From assembly GCA_963753905.1 (NCBI GenBank), contig CAVWDZ010000001.1, positions 1,426,001 to 1,490,000 on the forward strand: DNA of 64,000 bases. Reading direction: 5' to 3'. Shown piece by piece: positions 1 through 7,748 of this stretch. A program made the translations under genes and the position numbers. The stretch comes from Bog-756 sp963753905. Its GTDB lineage: Bacteria; Actinomycetota; Acidimicrobiia; Acidimicrobiales; RAAP-2. How positions within the stretch are numbered: position 1 is the first letter of the stretch; every line of letters begins with the position of its first letter. The notes beneath the pieces were generated by a model, which saw nothing but the letters and a program-made list of their open reading frames with translations, did no database searches and was not told the DNA's origin.

Positions 1-339
1 ATTGCCACCAAGAGTGCGACCAACCCTGGTTCCAGGCGACGGAGGGCTGTGCGCGAGAGCAACCAGAGGCATCGCCTCACCGCCGCCGACCTGCCCCACC
101 ATGGTGAGTAGGGGCAACTCAGACGTGACCCCAACGGTCCCAGCCACCCTCCGGGGAACAACGAGATGGCTGGGTCGTCAACACGCGGGATCGGGGCTTG
201 AGCGTGCCCGTACGACGACGGACCCGTCGTACCCGAACCTGCGTTCGGATGGGTTGCTTGCAGGGCGCCACCAGGACCTGTAAAGCCACTGCGCCCTGTT
301 GACCGATAGATAACCAGCGGCCTGATCGAGGAGACGCAA
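1..339. other. Left-edge stretch without a convincing gene
   Basis: No open frame here has a good ribosome binding site or recognisable motif on either strand. The only local structure I see is the inverted repeat at 210-232. A short minus-strand frame starting at ATG 103 and running off the left edge is possible but unsupported. Confidence 0.4.
210..232. repeat. 8-bp inverted repeat
   Basis: GTACGACG at 210-217 is a perfect inverted match to CGTCGTAC at 225-232 with a 7-nt loop. It lies about 110 bp before the small membrane-protein gene. It could be an operator or a weak terminator for a gene to the left. There is no T-run and no function is assigned. Confidence 0.3.
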
Positions 340-555
340 GTGGTCATTGGAGTAACCGTCGTCGTCCTGGCTCTCGCCTTCATCGGGCTGAGTCTGTGGT
401 GGGTCAGGGTTCACGGAAGCTGGGGCCTGCAAGCGTCGAACAAGGGGCGGGCGCACGCGAAGAAGCGCCGCAATCCTTCGACTGCTGCAGTGAGGCATGA
501 CGCTGATCAGACAATCACCGCCGTGAGCATCCTGGGACCCAGGAGCGGAAGGTAG
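340..555 (+). CDS. Small single-pass membrane protein
   Basis: A 71-residue hypothetical protein. The GTG start has a GAGGAG ribosome binding site at 328-333, six bases upstream, which is the main support for a real gene. Residues about 2-23 are strongly hydrophobic (VVVLALAFIGLSLWWV) and should form one membrane span with the N-terminus outside or a signal anchor. The tail is basic (KKRRN) and probably cytosolic. It is transcribed away from the AraC/VOC pair and converges on the VOC gene, overlapping its 3' end. I recognise no family. The C-terminal half has no motif and could be non-conserved. Confidence 0.4.
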   Translation: MVIGVTVVVLALAFIGLSLWWVRVHGSWGLQASNKGRAHAKKRRNPSTAAVRHDADQTITAVSILGPRSGR

Positions 556-970
556 CCATCGCCCGAGAGCTTGGCGTCCGCGAGCACCGTCGGGCGGGCG
601 GTTCCCGGTGAGCAAGCAGGGATGGCATCTCGGTGGGTTCCATGATGAACTCGACGCCGCGCTCCTTTAGCTCTAGGTAGGTTGCCTGGCAATCGTCTGT
701 AGCGAAGTGGTAGCTGCCGATCACGCCTTTGGCGATGAAGTCGCGCAGTTGTTTGGCCAGCTCTCCGTCGATCACGGGTGGACCCGGGACCGTCAAGATG
801 AACGACACATCGGGCTGACTGGTGGGACCAACTGTCAACCAACGGTAGTCACCCATCTCAGCAACCGTAACGTCCTCGCGCACTTCCATGCCGAGCCGTT
901 TCGTATAGAAGGCAAGTGCTTCGTCCTGGTCATGGACCCACACCGTTACGTGCGTCAGTTTGCCCAGCAT
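515..970 (-). CDS. VOC (glyoxalase/bleomycin-resistance) family protein
   Basis: About 151 residues. The N-terminal 115 residues show a vicinal-oxygen-chelate fold: LTHVTVWVHDQDEALAFYTK opens the first beta-alpha-beta unit, and a second unit runs through SYHFATDDCQATYLELKERG. Enzymes of this fold bind a metal and act on small thiol adducts, dioxygenase substrates or drugs; the substrate here is unknown. The second ATG (970) is preferred because GGAGG lies 7 bases before it. It follows the AraC gene by about 35 bases, a common actinobacterial regulator-VOC pair. After EPTEMPS the sequence becomes arginine/serine-rich and unlike the family's usual closing strand. A neighbouring frame reads VLADAK...GDGYLPLLGPR, so a frameshift near 590-620 is possible. 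Confidence 0.75.
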   Translation of the reverse strand: MLGKLTHVTVWVHDQDEALAFYTKRLGMEVREDVTVAEMGDYRWLTVGPTSQPDVSFILTVPGPPVIDGELAKQLRDFIAKGVIGSYHFATDDCQATYLELKERGVEFIMEPTEMPSLLAHREPPARRCSRTPSSRAMATFRSWVPGCSRR

Positions 971-1006
971 CGCCATTCCTCCGTCGACTGATCCTTGGGG
1001 GTGACG

Positions 1007-1444
1007 TTAGACAGTTTGCTCTACGTTGTCTTCTCGAAAACGGCTCTCTTCGTGCGGACGCCCCCAGGCTTGCATCACGCAGGCCGGTATCCGAACCCGG
1101 TCGGCGGCCGGCGGGAACCTCGCTCGATATGCTCTAGGGGAGCATCCGAAGTAGCGCGAGAAGGAAGTCGTGAACGAGCCCACGCGGGTGAGTCCGACGC
1201 TCACGCAGATGTCCGCCACCCTTCGATCCGTGTTGCGAAGGAGCGCCGCTGCTCGTTCTAGGCGACGCGTTAGCAAGTAGTGATGCGGTGTCTCACCAAA
1301 CGTCCGACGAAACTCGCGACGGAAGTAGGCCGGCGACAGTCGAGCGGCATCAGCGAGGACCGCGGTGTCAAGTTGCTCGAAGTACCTATAGTCCATCAAG
1401 GCTTTGGCTCGGAGAAGGTGCCGGGCGCGATGGATGGCGAGCAC
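1007..1444 (-). CDS. AraC-family transcriptional regulator (HTH domain only)
   Basis: About 145 residues consisting almost entirely of the double helix-turn-helix AraC domain. The motif order is LARLSPAYFRREF-like first HTH, then TRRLERAAALLRNTDRRVADI and the signature VGSFTTSFSRYFGCSPRAYR. No ligand-binding domain is present, as in the short AraC proteins that accompany VOC genes in actinomycetes. The GTG at 1444 is chosen because it is the first start codon in frame before the conserved domain and gives the usual length. It lies upstream of and on the same strand as the VOC gene, so it probably regulates that gene and itself. glyA lies upstream on the same strand. Confidence 0.85.
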   Translation of the reverse strand: MLAIHRARHLLRAKALMDYRYFEQLDTAVLADAARLSPAYFRREFRRTFGETPHHYLLTRRLERAAALLRNTDRRVADICVSVGLTRVGSFTTSFSRYFGCSPRAYRARFPPAADRVRIPACVMQAWGRPHEESRFREDNVEQTV

Positions 1445-1671
1445 GTCTTCCAGTATTGCCGAACCTGAAACGTGCCCGTGGTCGCGCCACTGACTCGGCC
1501 GCTCGGCAACCTCGTCGATAACCGCCGCCGGCCCGGCGTTCAGGGCGACCCCTGGGCGATGTGCTGCTCGCTGATCGGAGAGACTGTCTGTCCCGGATGA
1601 GGTTACTAGTGCGGTAACGCCTTCTTGATTCGAGAACTCACTGCATGGTCCGTATTCTCCGAGCAAGTCAT

Positions 1672-3096
1672 TTACAGCTCGATGTCCGCATAGAGGTGGT
1701 GGCGGTCGAGCAAACTGAAACACCGGTCTTCGCAAACTTGGGCGATGTGGGGATCGATCTCGTACTTCGCTTTGGCTGTGGATGTCGCCGGTCTCGTGGC
1801 TCTCAGTGCAGTGACTATGACGTCGGCGACTTCGTCGATCTCGTCTGGCCTAAATCCCAGCGTGGTCAGCGCCGGTGTGCCAAGTCGAATTCCCGAGGTG
1901 TACCAGGCGCCGTTGGCGTCACCTGGCAATAAGTTGCGATTGGTGACCACACCTGCGTCAAGCAGGGCAGCCTCAGCTTGACGGCCGGTGAGTCCGAAGC
2001 TGGAAGCCACGTCCAACAGCACAAGGTGGTTGTCAGTCCCCCCAGTGATGAGCCGTGCACCCCGCCGTATCAGACCTTCCGCCAGAGCACGTGCATTCTC
2101 TACGATGTGGACGGCATAGGCAGCGAACGAGGGCTGGCGAGCCTCAGACAAAGCAACGGCCTTGGCAGCCATCACGTGGGGCAGCGGGCCACCGAGGACC
2201 ATCGGGCATCCCCTGTCTACGCAGGGTGCATATTCCTCGGTGCAGAGCACTAGTCCACCACGAGGTCCGCGCAGTGACTTGTGGGTGGTAGAGGTCACGA
2301 CATCGGCGTGGGGCACCGGATCGAGGTCACCGACCAGCACTTTCCCGGCTACCAGCCCGGCGAAGTGGGCCATGTCGACCATGAAAGTAGCCCCGACGTC
2401 GTGGGCGATCTCAGCCAAGATGGCGAAATTGGGGTTCCGGGGGTAGGCCGAGTACCCCGCCACGAGTACCAGCGGACGGAACTCTCTCACCTGGGCCGCG
2501 ATGGTGCCGTAGTCGAGGAGTCCGGATGCGGAATCGACCCCGTAGCTAGCCTGGTCAAAGAGCTTCCCGGAAATATTGGGTCGGAACCCATGGGTGAGGT
2601 GCCCACCGGCATCGAGTGCCATCCCCATCATGCGCTGGGAATGCAGTTCGTTGCGCAGTCGATCCCAGCTAACGGAGTCAAGGTCGTTCACGTGACCCGC
2701 CCCTGCCTCGTTGAGGAAAGGCTGCTCGACTCGGTGGGCAAGGATGGCACAGTAAGCAACCAGGTTGGCGTCGATCCCCGAATGGGGCTGGACATAGGCG
2801 TGATCGGCGCCGAACAGTGCTTTGGCGTGGTCGGTAGCCAACGTCTCAATCCGGTCGACCATCTCGCATCCGGCATAGAAGCGATGGCCGGGAGTGCCTT
2901 CGGCATACTTGTCCGACAGCCAGTTGCCCATGGCCAGCAGCACGGCCGGTGAGGCGTAGTTCTCTGAAGCGATGAGCTTCAGTTGACGCCGTTGGGACTC
3001 CAGCTCACCGACGATGGCCCCTGCCACATCTGGTTCGGCGGCAGAGATCACCTCCAACGCCGATCGATAGGCACTCGCTACGACTGGATCGGGCAC
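1672..3096 (-). CDS. glyA: Serine hydroxymethyltransferase
   Basis: A 474-residue PLP enzyme converting serine plus tetrahydrofolate to glycine plus 5,10-methylene-THF in the cytosol. The PLP lysine lies in STTHKSLRGPRGG (about K273). KLIASENYASP and the EGTPGHRFYAGCE segment are standard family motifs. An insert around residues 122-185 (QPFLNEAGAGHVNDL to GHLTHGFRPNISGKLF) marks the longer SHMT subtype, which explains the length above the usual 420. The second of two adjacent GTG codons is taken as start, with AAGGAG (3103-3108) 6 bases away. A ZTP riboswitch sits immediately upstream, so expression should rise when folate one-carbon supply falls. Confidence 0.96.
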   Translation of the reverse strand: MPDPVVASAYRSALEVISAAEPDVAGAIVGELESQRRQLKLIASENYASPAVLLAMGNWLSDKYAEGTPGHRFYAGCEMVDRIETLATDHAKALFGADHAYVQPHSGIDANLVAYCAILAHRVEQPFLNEAGAGHVNDLDSVSWDRLRNELHSQRMMGMALDAGGHLTHGFRPNISGKLFDQASYGVDSASGLLDYGTIAAQVREFRPLVLVAGYSAYPRNPNFAILAEIAHDVGATFMVDMAHFAGLVAGKVLVGDLDPVPHADVVTSTTHKSLRGPRGGLVLCTEEYAPCVDRGCPMVLGGPLPHVMAAKAVALSEARQPSFAAYAVHIVENARALAEGLIRRGARLITGGTDNHLVLLDVASSFGLTGRQAEAALLDAGVVTNRNLLPGDANGAWYTSGIRLGTPALTTLGFRPDEIDEVADVIVTALRATRPATSTAKAKYEIDPHIAQVCEDRCFSLLDRHHLYADIEL

Positions 3097-3126
3097 CACG
3101 CGCTCCTTCGGACGACATCGAGTCTT

Positions 3127-3209
3127 CGCCCAGGCGCACGGCGATATCCGGCGGCTGCCGGCGGGTCGGTCCCCGGTGGTACTCCACCCAGACGCCAGTA
3201 GCGACCCGC
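3127..3209 (-). promoter_or_regulatory. ZTP (pfl) riboswitch controlling glyA
   Basis: Read on the minus strand, the elements appear in ZTP-aptamer order. GCGGGUCG (3209-3202) pairs with CGACCCGC (3168-3161) to form P1. ACUGGCG follows P1. A GGUGG/CCACC hairpin (3188-3175) is followed by CCGGGGA. The conserved 3' element GCGCCUGGGC ends at about 3127. The aptamer class senses ZTP/ZMP, which accumulates when 10-formyl-THF is short, and glyA is one of its standard targets. The distance to the glyA Shine-Dalgarno sequence is 18 bases with no U-run, so I infer translational control. Confidence 0.92.
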
Positions 3210-3429
3210 TCCAACGATAGCCCCAACGAGGCTGCGGAGAGGTGCGGAGAGGTATGGATCCGATGGAAGGATGACTCGGGGGCGCCCGTGGATGGATCGG
3301 CCCGCAGGCCTCCACTCAGGGCTCTGGAAATGTCCCCTACCGCGCGGCCCATATCCAAGTGAGGCATGCCTTCGCTGCCCCGTTCCGGGCGTATGCAACT
3401 TTCACGAGCGCGAGCGATGAGAGTCGGTC

Positions 3430-3695
3430 GCGGTTTCGCTCTCCCGCCGAGAACAGGGTTGCCACCTTGTCCGCCGCCTGGTCCACTTCGGGTCGGACCT
3501 GCGAGTAGACGTTCGCTCGTGATCGAGATGGAGGAGTGGCCCAGAGGGTCACTCACAGCCTTCATGCTGACCCAGGGCTTCGAGGGCGGCGGCGACGTGG
3601 GAGTGTGAGGACCTCCAGACCGGTCCGTGTGGCTGCGATTACTGCCAGAAGCGGACAGCAGCGCCTTCCAGGTTGCATGAACTGGCTGGCATCGC
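3430..3695 (-). pseudogene. Decayed tyrosine recombinase/integrase C-terminal fragment
   Basis: Three frames on the minus strand each carry a piece of an integrase catalytic domain. In order they are TWKALLSASGSNRSH, then SHSHVAAALEAL (the HxxxR-like region in decayed form), then VSMKAVSDPLGHSSISITSE, and after another shift VYSQVRPEVDQAADKVATLF. The GHSSISIT-x-Y pattern is typical of phage-type integrases. At least two frameshifts separate the pieces and no N-terminal domain is visible, so it cannot encode a working enzyme. It is probably the relic of an integrated element between glyA and the kelch gene. Confidence 0.8.
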
Positions 3696-3839
3696 CCCGC
3701 CGACCTCTCGGATGACAGACCCGGTACTGGGGGATACGATTGGGCAGTTGCCAGAGGGTGGGGTGCGTTTCTCCAGCATTGGCGATGACGGGAATGCGGC
3801 GGACGGCACTGGGCGGATCTGCCGGGAGAGGAGTGAGCG

Positions 3840-5426
3840 ATGCGCTCTCTTGATGGTCGCCACCAAAAGCGTTTTACGCTCGTGACCCTTTGCTTGGCGA
3901 CAGGCCTCTTAGCGTTGCTGGTCGGGCAGGTCAACGTGAGCGCCGCCACAGCGTCCGTACCCGGACCTCGTGTCGGGGACCCACTTCCACCACCCCCGAG
4001 CTCCACGTCGCTCCACACTCCATTGGCGCCTGGGTCTCCGTGGCAGAGTTTGCCGACACCGCCGTTCGTCCCTGGATCCATGTTCGTCCTCACGGATGGG
4101 ACCGTATTGGTCCAGGACAACGGCCCGAGCAACAACGGCACCGGCGAGTGGTGGCGTCTGACGCCAAACGACAAGGGCAGTTACCTAGCCGGGACCTGGT
4201 CCCAGCTCGCCTCTCTGCCGTCGGGATATGGACCGTTGGACTATGCCTCGGCTGTGCTCCCTGATGGACGGTTCATTGTCGAGGGTGGTGAGTACAACTT
4301 CGGCAGCGAGGTATGGACCAACAAAGGCGCCATCTACAATTCTCTTACGAACAAATGGACAGCGGTCAAGCCCCCGAGTGGAAGCGGGTGGTCCCACATC
4401 GGCGACGCACCGTCTACCGTTCTGGCCAACGGTAAGTTCATGCTGGGGGCGTCCGGTTCAGCTACGAGACTTGAGTCCCTTCTCAACGAGACGACGCTCA
4501 CATGGAGCGCTACCGGCGCCGGGAAAGCTGACCCCAACGGAGAGGAAGGCTGGTCACTGCTGCCGAATGGTAACGTCCTGACCGTCGACGCGGGCAACAC
4601 GACCTCACCACGCAACACCGAGATCTACAGCCCGTCGACCGGACGATGGACCACCGCCGGACTGACACCGGAGCCCCTCGCTGACAGCGTTCACGAGATG
4701 GGACCACAGATGCTCCGGCCCAACGGGACCGTGTTCGCCACGGGGGCCTCCGGGTACAACGCCGTCTACAACACGACCACCGGCAAATGGTCCAGCGCTC
4801 CCAAGTTCCCGGTCATCGGGGGAAAGCAATACGATGTCGCCGACGCACCCGGTGCCGTCCTACCCGACGGCAACGTGCTGGTAGACGCCAGTCCAGGTGT
4901 CTATCAGAAGCCCGCACACTTCTTCGTCTTCAACGGAGCAACACTCTCCCAGGTTGCCGATGCACCGAATGCCAGCATCAGCTCGTCGTACTACGGAAGC
5001 ATGGTCATGCTGCCAACTGGTCAGGTGTTGTTCAACGACGGGCTCGGCAACTTCTACGTATACAACGCCGGCGGTTCACCAGAGACCGGTTGGCGACCAG
5101 TCGTCACCAGCGTTCCCACAGCCGTGACTGCCGGCGACGCCTACACGGTGTCAGGCAAGCAGCTTGGCGGTCTGACCCAGGACGCCGCGTACGGCGATGA
5201 CTACCAGAGCGCCACGAACTTTCCGCTGGTGAGAATCACCAATGTTGCGACCGGTGATGTGACCTATGCGCGTACATCGAATATGTCATCGATGTCCGTG
5301 GCTCCTAACGCGGCGTCCTCCGCCAGCTTCACGCTTCCAGCAGACGCAGAAACCGGCGCGAGCACTCTGGTAGTGGTCGCCAACGGAATCGCTTCGTCGC
5401 CGACAGCAATCACCGTCAGCTCATAG
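3840..5426 (+). CDS. Secreted galactose-oxidase-like kelch protein
   Basis: A 528-residue exported protein. Residues 12-37 form a signal peptide (LVTLCLATGLLALLVG). Residues about 65-420 hold kelch-type beta-propeller blades with recurring LPDG/LPNG/LPTG turns. Residues 420-528 match the C-terminal DUF1929 domain of galactose oxidase/GlxA, best seen in YGDDYQSATNFPLVRI. Where copper radical oxidases have a Tyr-His pair, this protein reads SSYYGSM (about 382-388), and the final His region reads TSNMSSMSV. The copper-binding histidines therefore look replaced, and a binding or structural role is likelier than oxidation. The start is supported by GAGAGGAG about 8 bases upstream. It stands alone. 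Confidence 0.85.
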   Translation: MRSLDGRHQKRFTLVTLCLATGLLALLVGQVNVSAATASVPGPRVGDPLPPPPSSTSLHTPLAPGSPWQSLPTPPFVPGSMFVLTDGTVLVQDNGPSNNGTGEWWRLTPNDKGSYLAGTWSQLASLPSGYGPLDYASAVLPDGRFIVEGGEYNFGSEVWTNKGAIYNSLTNKWTAVKPPSGSGWSHIGDAPSTVLANGKFMLGASGSATRLESLLNETTLTWSATGAGKADPNGEEGWSLLPNGNVLTVDAGNTTSPRNTEIYSPSTGRWTTAGLTPEPLADSVHEMGPQMLRPNGTVFATGASGYNAVYNTTTGKWSSAPKFPVIGGKQYDVADAPGAVLPDGNVLVDASPGVYQKPAHFFVFNGATLSQVADAPNASISSSYYGSMVMLPTGQVLFNDGLGNFYVYNAGGSPETGWRPVVTSVPTAVTAGDAYTVSGKQLGGLTQDAAYGDDYQSATNFPLVRITNVATGDVTYARTSNMSSMSVAPNAASSASFTLPADAETGASTLVVVANGIASSPTAITVSS

Positions 5427-5532
5427 CGCCCAAGGCGAACGTCCGGCGCCGCAGCCCGTACTGGCGTGGACCTCGTTGCTCCCGGTTCCCCACCTAGGAG
5501 GTTTTCCCTCCCGCCGCTGAGTCCGCTGACCG

Positions 5533-6039
5533 TTACGGAGCGACGGTGGTTGCCGTCACCGACGGGCAGCTCGCGCCCACGGCGGCGACGAGAGCATCCC
5601 AACTGTCGTTCACCTGGGTGATCGCTGCCGGCACGGCGCTCCTATCCGCCTTCTTCCGGACGTCGGTCGCGAGGGTCTTGATGGACGTCTGGAGGCCCTT
5701 GACCTTCTCCTTGATGGCCTTGGTCACCGTGGGCCGGAACTTCTTGTCCGCCATCTCGAGTGCGCGGATGTTGCGGGCAGCGGCCGCCCTGGCCGCCTTG
5801 TTGCTGGACGAGATGTGGGCGGGGTTCAGCGCAGTGAAGGCCGACACGAGCGAAGCCCAGTTCGTGCACGTGGCCGCGGCATCGACGGTGGTCCTCGTGG
5901 TGCTCTTCTTGGCGGCGGGCCCCGATGTACACCCTGCCGCGGTCGCTGCAAGTGCGAGGATGGCCACGGCGACAAGGGGGAGACGCGCCCGGTAGGTGGG
6001 CGCCATCTGCGGGCGATGGGCAGAGATCGGATTGAGCAT
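5533..6039 (-). CDS. Small exported lipoprotein
   Basis: A 168-residue protein with an N-terminal signal (LPLVAVAILALAATAAGC). AAGC serves as a lipobox, with the cysteine at about residue 37 the likely lipidation site. The mature part is alanine-, lysine- and threonine-rich and mostly helical. It has two cysteines (TCTNW and ASCPS) that could form one disulphide. I recognise no family. The ATG is preceded by TAGATT exactly six bases upstream, so the mRNA is probably leaderless and the gene has its own promoter rather than belonging to the der operon. It converges with the kelch gene. Confidence 0.75.
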   Translation of the reverse strand: MLNPISAHRPQMAPTYRARLPLVAVAILALAATAAGCTSGPAAKKSTTRTTVDAAATCTNWASLVSAFTALNPAHISSSNKAARAAAARNIRALEMADKKFRPTVTKAIKEKVKGLQTSIKTLATDVRKKADRSAVPAAITQVNDSWDALVAAVGASCPSVTATTVAP

Positions 6040-6045
6040 CCGAGC

Positions 6046-6051
6046 AATCTA
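6046..6051 (-). promoter_or_regulatory. -10 box, leaderless promoter of the lipoprotein gene
   Basis: TAGATT on the minus strand with six bases between it and ATG 6039. A transcript from this box would begin at or within a base or two of the start codon. Confidence 0.6.
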
Positions 6052-6119
6052 GCGCGCCGCCTGACTCCGGGCGGGGGCGGAGTCCCAGGTCGACGCGGCC
6101 GGCGGACCGGGTGGGATCG

Positions 6120-6329
6120 CTAGACGTGGTGGACGACCCAGGTGACGCCCTGGAAGGCCCGATAGCCCAGGTAGATGACGGTGGCCACAGCCATGAACTT
6201 GAACCACCAGGGCGACTTCCGGTGCTCGAGTGGCTCCCTCCCACAGACCGGGCAGGTCCCCTCATCGGTCAGTTGGTCGTCCTCGAGCTGTTCATCGCAC
6301 TGCTCACACCAGGGCACGGCAGACCCCAC
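6120..6329 (-). CDS. Zinc-ribbon membrane protein
   Basis: A 69-residue protein. Two CxxC pairs (C8/C11 in CEQC and C26/C29 in CPVC) form a zinc ribbon. A single hydrophobic span follows at about 42-66 (WWFKFMAVATVIYLGYRAF), so the ribbon most likely faces the cytosol. It begins about 10 bases after the der stop codon and is presumably co-transcribed with DUF512 and der. The start is GTG. Function is unknown. Small ribbon-plus-helix proteins of this kind are common in actinomycetes and may act in membrane or ribosome-associated assemblies. Confidence 0.75.
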   Translation of the reverse strand: MGSAVPWCEQCDEQLEDDQLTDEGTCPVCGREPLEHRKSPWWFKFMAVATVIYLGYRAFQGVTWVVHHV

Positions 6330-6338
6330 CCTCGCGGC

Positions 6339-7748
6339 TCACCGCCGCCGACCCCCACCCCCGTCGGCGCCTTTGGCCCGTACCCGTAGTTTGATCGGGG
6401 TCGGTCCGAGCTCGAACCGCTCCCGCAGTCCCCGCTCGACATAGCGCAGGTAGGTCGGCTGCAGTCGGCCGTTCGTGAACAGGGTGAAGGTGGGTGGGTC
6501 GCTGGCTCCCTGGACGCCGTACTTGATCCGCGCGCCGACCGGAGGATGGGTCGCCTGGATCGACGTGAGCGCACGATTCAAGGCACCCGTCGGGATCCGC
6601 GAGTGGTAGGCCTCCTCGGCCGCCACCACCGCAGGAAGGATGTGATGGACGCCGAGCCCGGTACGGGCGCTGAGCTTGAGCACCGGTGCCTCCCCGAGGA
6701 ACGCCAAGCGGTCCCCGACATCGGCCAGGATGCCGGTTCGGTCCTCGATCGCGACGAGATCCCACTTGTTGAGGACAACGACGACCGGACAGCCCGAGGC
6801 TCCGATCCGCTCTGCCAGCCGCTGGTCCTGGTGGGTGACGCCGGCCACCGCGTCGATCACCAGCAGCGCGATGTCGGCCCGGTCGAGCGCCTCGAGCGCC
6901 CTGAGCACAGAGAAGTACTCGGTCCCCCGCTCGGTTCGCGATGCGCGGCGCATCCCTGCGGTGTCGATGAAGCAGACCGTGCCGTCCGGAGTCTCGACGA
7001 CGGTGTCGACCGCGTCACGGGTGGTACCCGGCTCGTCGTGGGTGACCGACCGTTCGTCGCCGACCAATCGATTGAAGAGGGTCGACTTTCCCGCGTTGGG
7101 CCGGCCGACCAGCGCCACCCGCGGGATGCCGTTGCCGCCCGACGCCGGCCCCGGATTGTCGACGGTGTCCGTCTCGCCGTCCGCTCCGTCCTGGCCGGGC
7201 GTGGTCCCCTCGTCTTCCGCGGGCAGCAGGCTGACCAGCTCGTCCAACAGGTCCCCGGTTCCCCGACCGTGGAGGGCGCTGACCGGCCAGGGGTCGCCGA
7301 AGCCGAGGGACAGCGCGTCCCAGGCATCGGCCTCCCGCTGCGACGAGTCCACCTTGTTGACCACCACCCGAACCGGGCGTCCGGACCGCTTGAGCACCTT
7401 GGCGACGGCGAGGTCCCCGTCGACGAGCCCGACCGTCACGTCGACCACGAAGAGGACGACGTCCGCCTCGGCGATGGCCCGCTCGGCCTGGGCGCTCACC
7501 TGCGCGTCGAGGGGATCACCTGCCGGCTGCCAGCCACCGGTGTCGATGATGGTGAACGAACGGCCGCACCACTCCGCGTCGAGCTCCTTGCGGTCGCGGG
7601 TCACCCCGGGACGTTCCTCGACCACCGCGGCCCGGCGGCCGACGACGCGGTTCACCAGGGTCGACTTCCCGACGTTGGGCCGACCGGCCACGACCACCGT
7701 CGGTAGTGTCCGTCCGTCAGACAGGGGCATCGCCGGGGTCTGGCTCAT
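6339..7748 (-). CDS. der: Ribosome biogenesis GTPase Der (EngA)
   Basis: A 469-residue double-GTPase needed for 50S subunit maturation. Two P-loops are visible, GRPNVGKST (22-30) and GRPNAGKST (215-223). Each has its DxxG and NKxD motifs (DTGGW, NKVD at 131-134; DTAGM, NKWD). A KH-like domain occupies the last 90 residues. The linker between the G domains is acidic and longer than usual (about 178-207). The C-terminus ends in a GGGG-RRR tail. It overlaps the upstream DUF512 gene by 4 bases (ATGA), indicating translational coupling, and the zinc-ribbon gene follows. Confidence 0.97.
   Translation of the reverse strand: MSQTPAMPLSDGRTLPTVVVAGRPNVGKSTLVNRVVGRRAAVVEERPGVTRDRKELDAEWCGRSFTIIDTGGWQPAGDPLDAQVSAQAERAIAEADVVLFVVDVTVGLVDGDLAVAKVLKRSGRPVRVVVNKVDSSQREADAWDALSLGFGDPWPVSALHGRGTGDLLDELVSLLPAEDEGTTPGQDGADGETDTVDNPGPASGGNGIPRVALVGRPNAGKSTLFNRLVGDERSVTHDEPGTTRDAVDTVVETPDGTVCFIDTAGMRRASRTERGTEYFSVLRALEALDRADIALLVIDAVAGVTHQDQRLAERIGASGCPVVVVLNKWDLVAIEDRTGILADVGDRLAFLGEAPVLKLSARTGLGVHHILPAVVAAEEAYHSRIPTGALNRALTSIQATHPPVGARIKYGVQGASDPPTFTLFTNGRLQPTYLRYVERGLRERFELGPTPIKLRVRAKGADGGGGRRR

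Noticed and set aside
1..103. Minus-strand frame starting at ATG 103 and running off the left edge
   Set aside because: Only about 34 residues are visible, with no ribosome binding site or motif; it cannot be judged.
5480..5525. Terminator between the convergent kelch and lipoprotein genes
   Set aside because: Only a 4-5 bp stem (GGAGG/CCTCC) with a short T-tract is visible; it is too weak to call.
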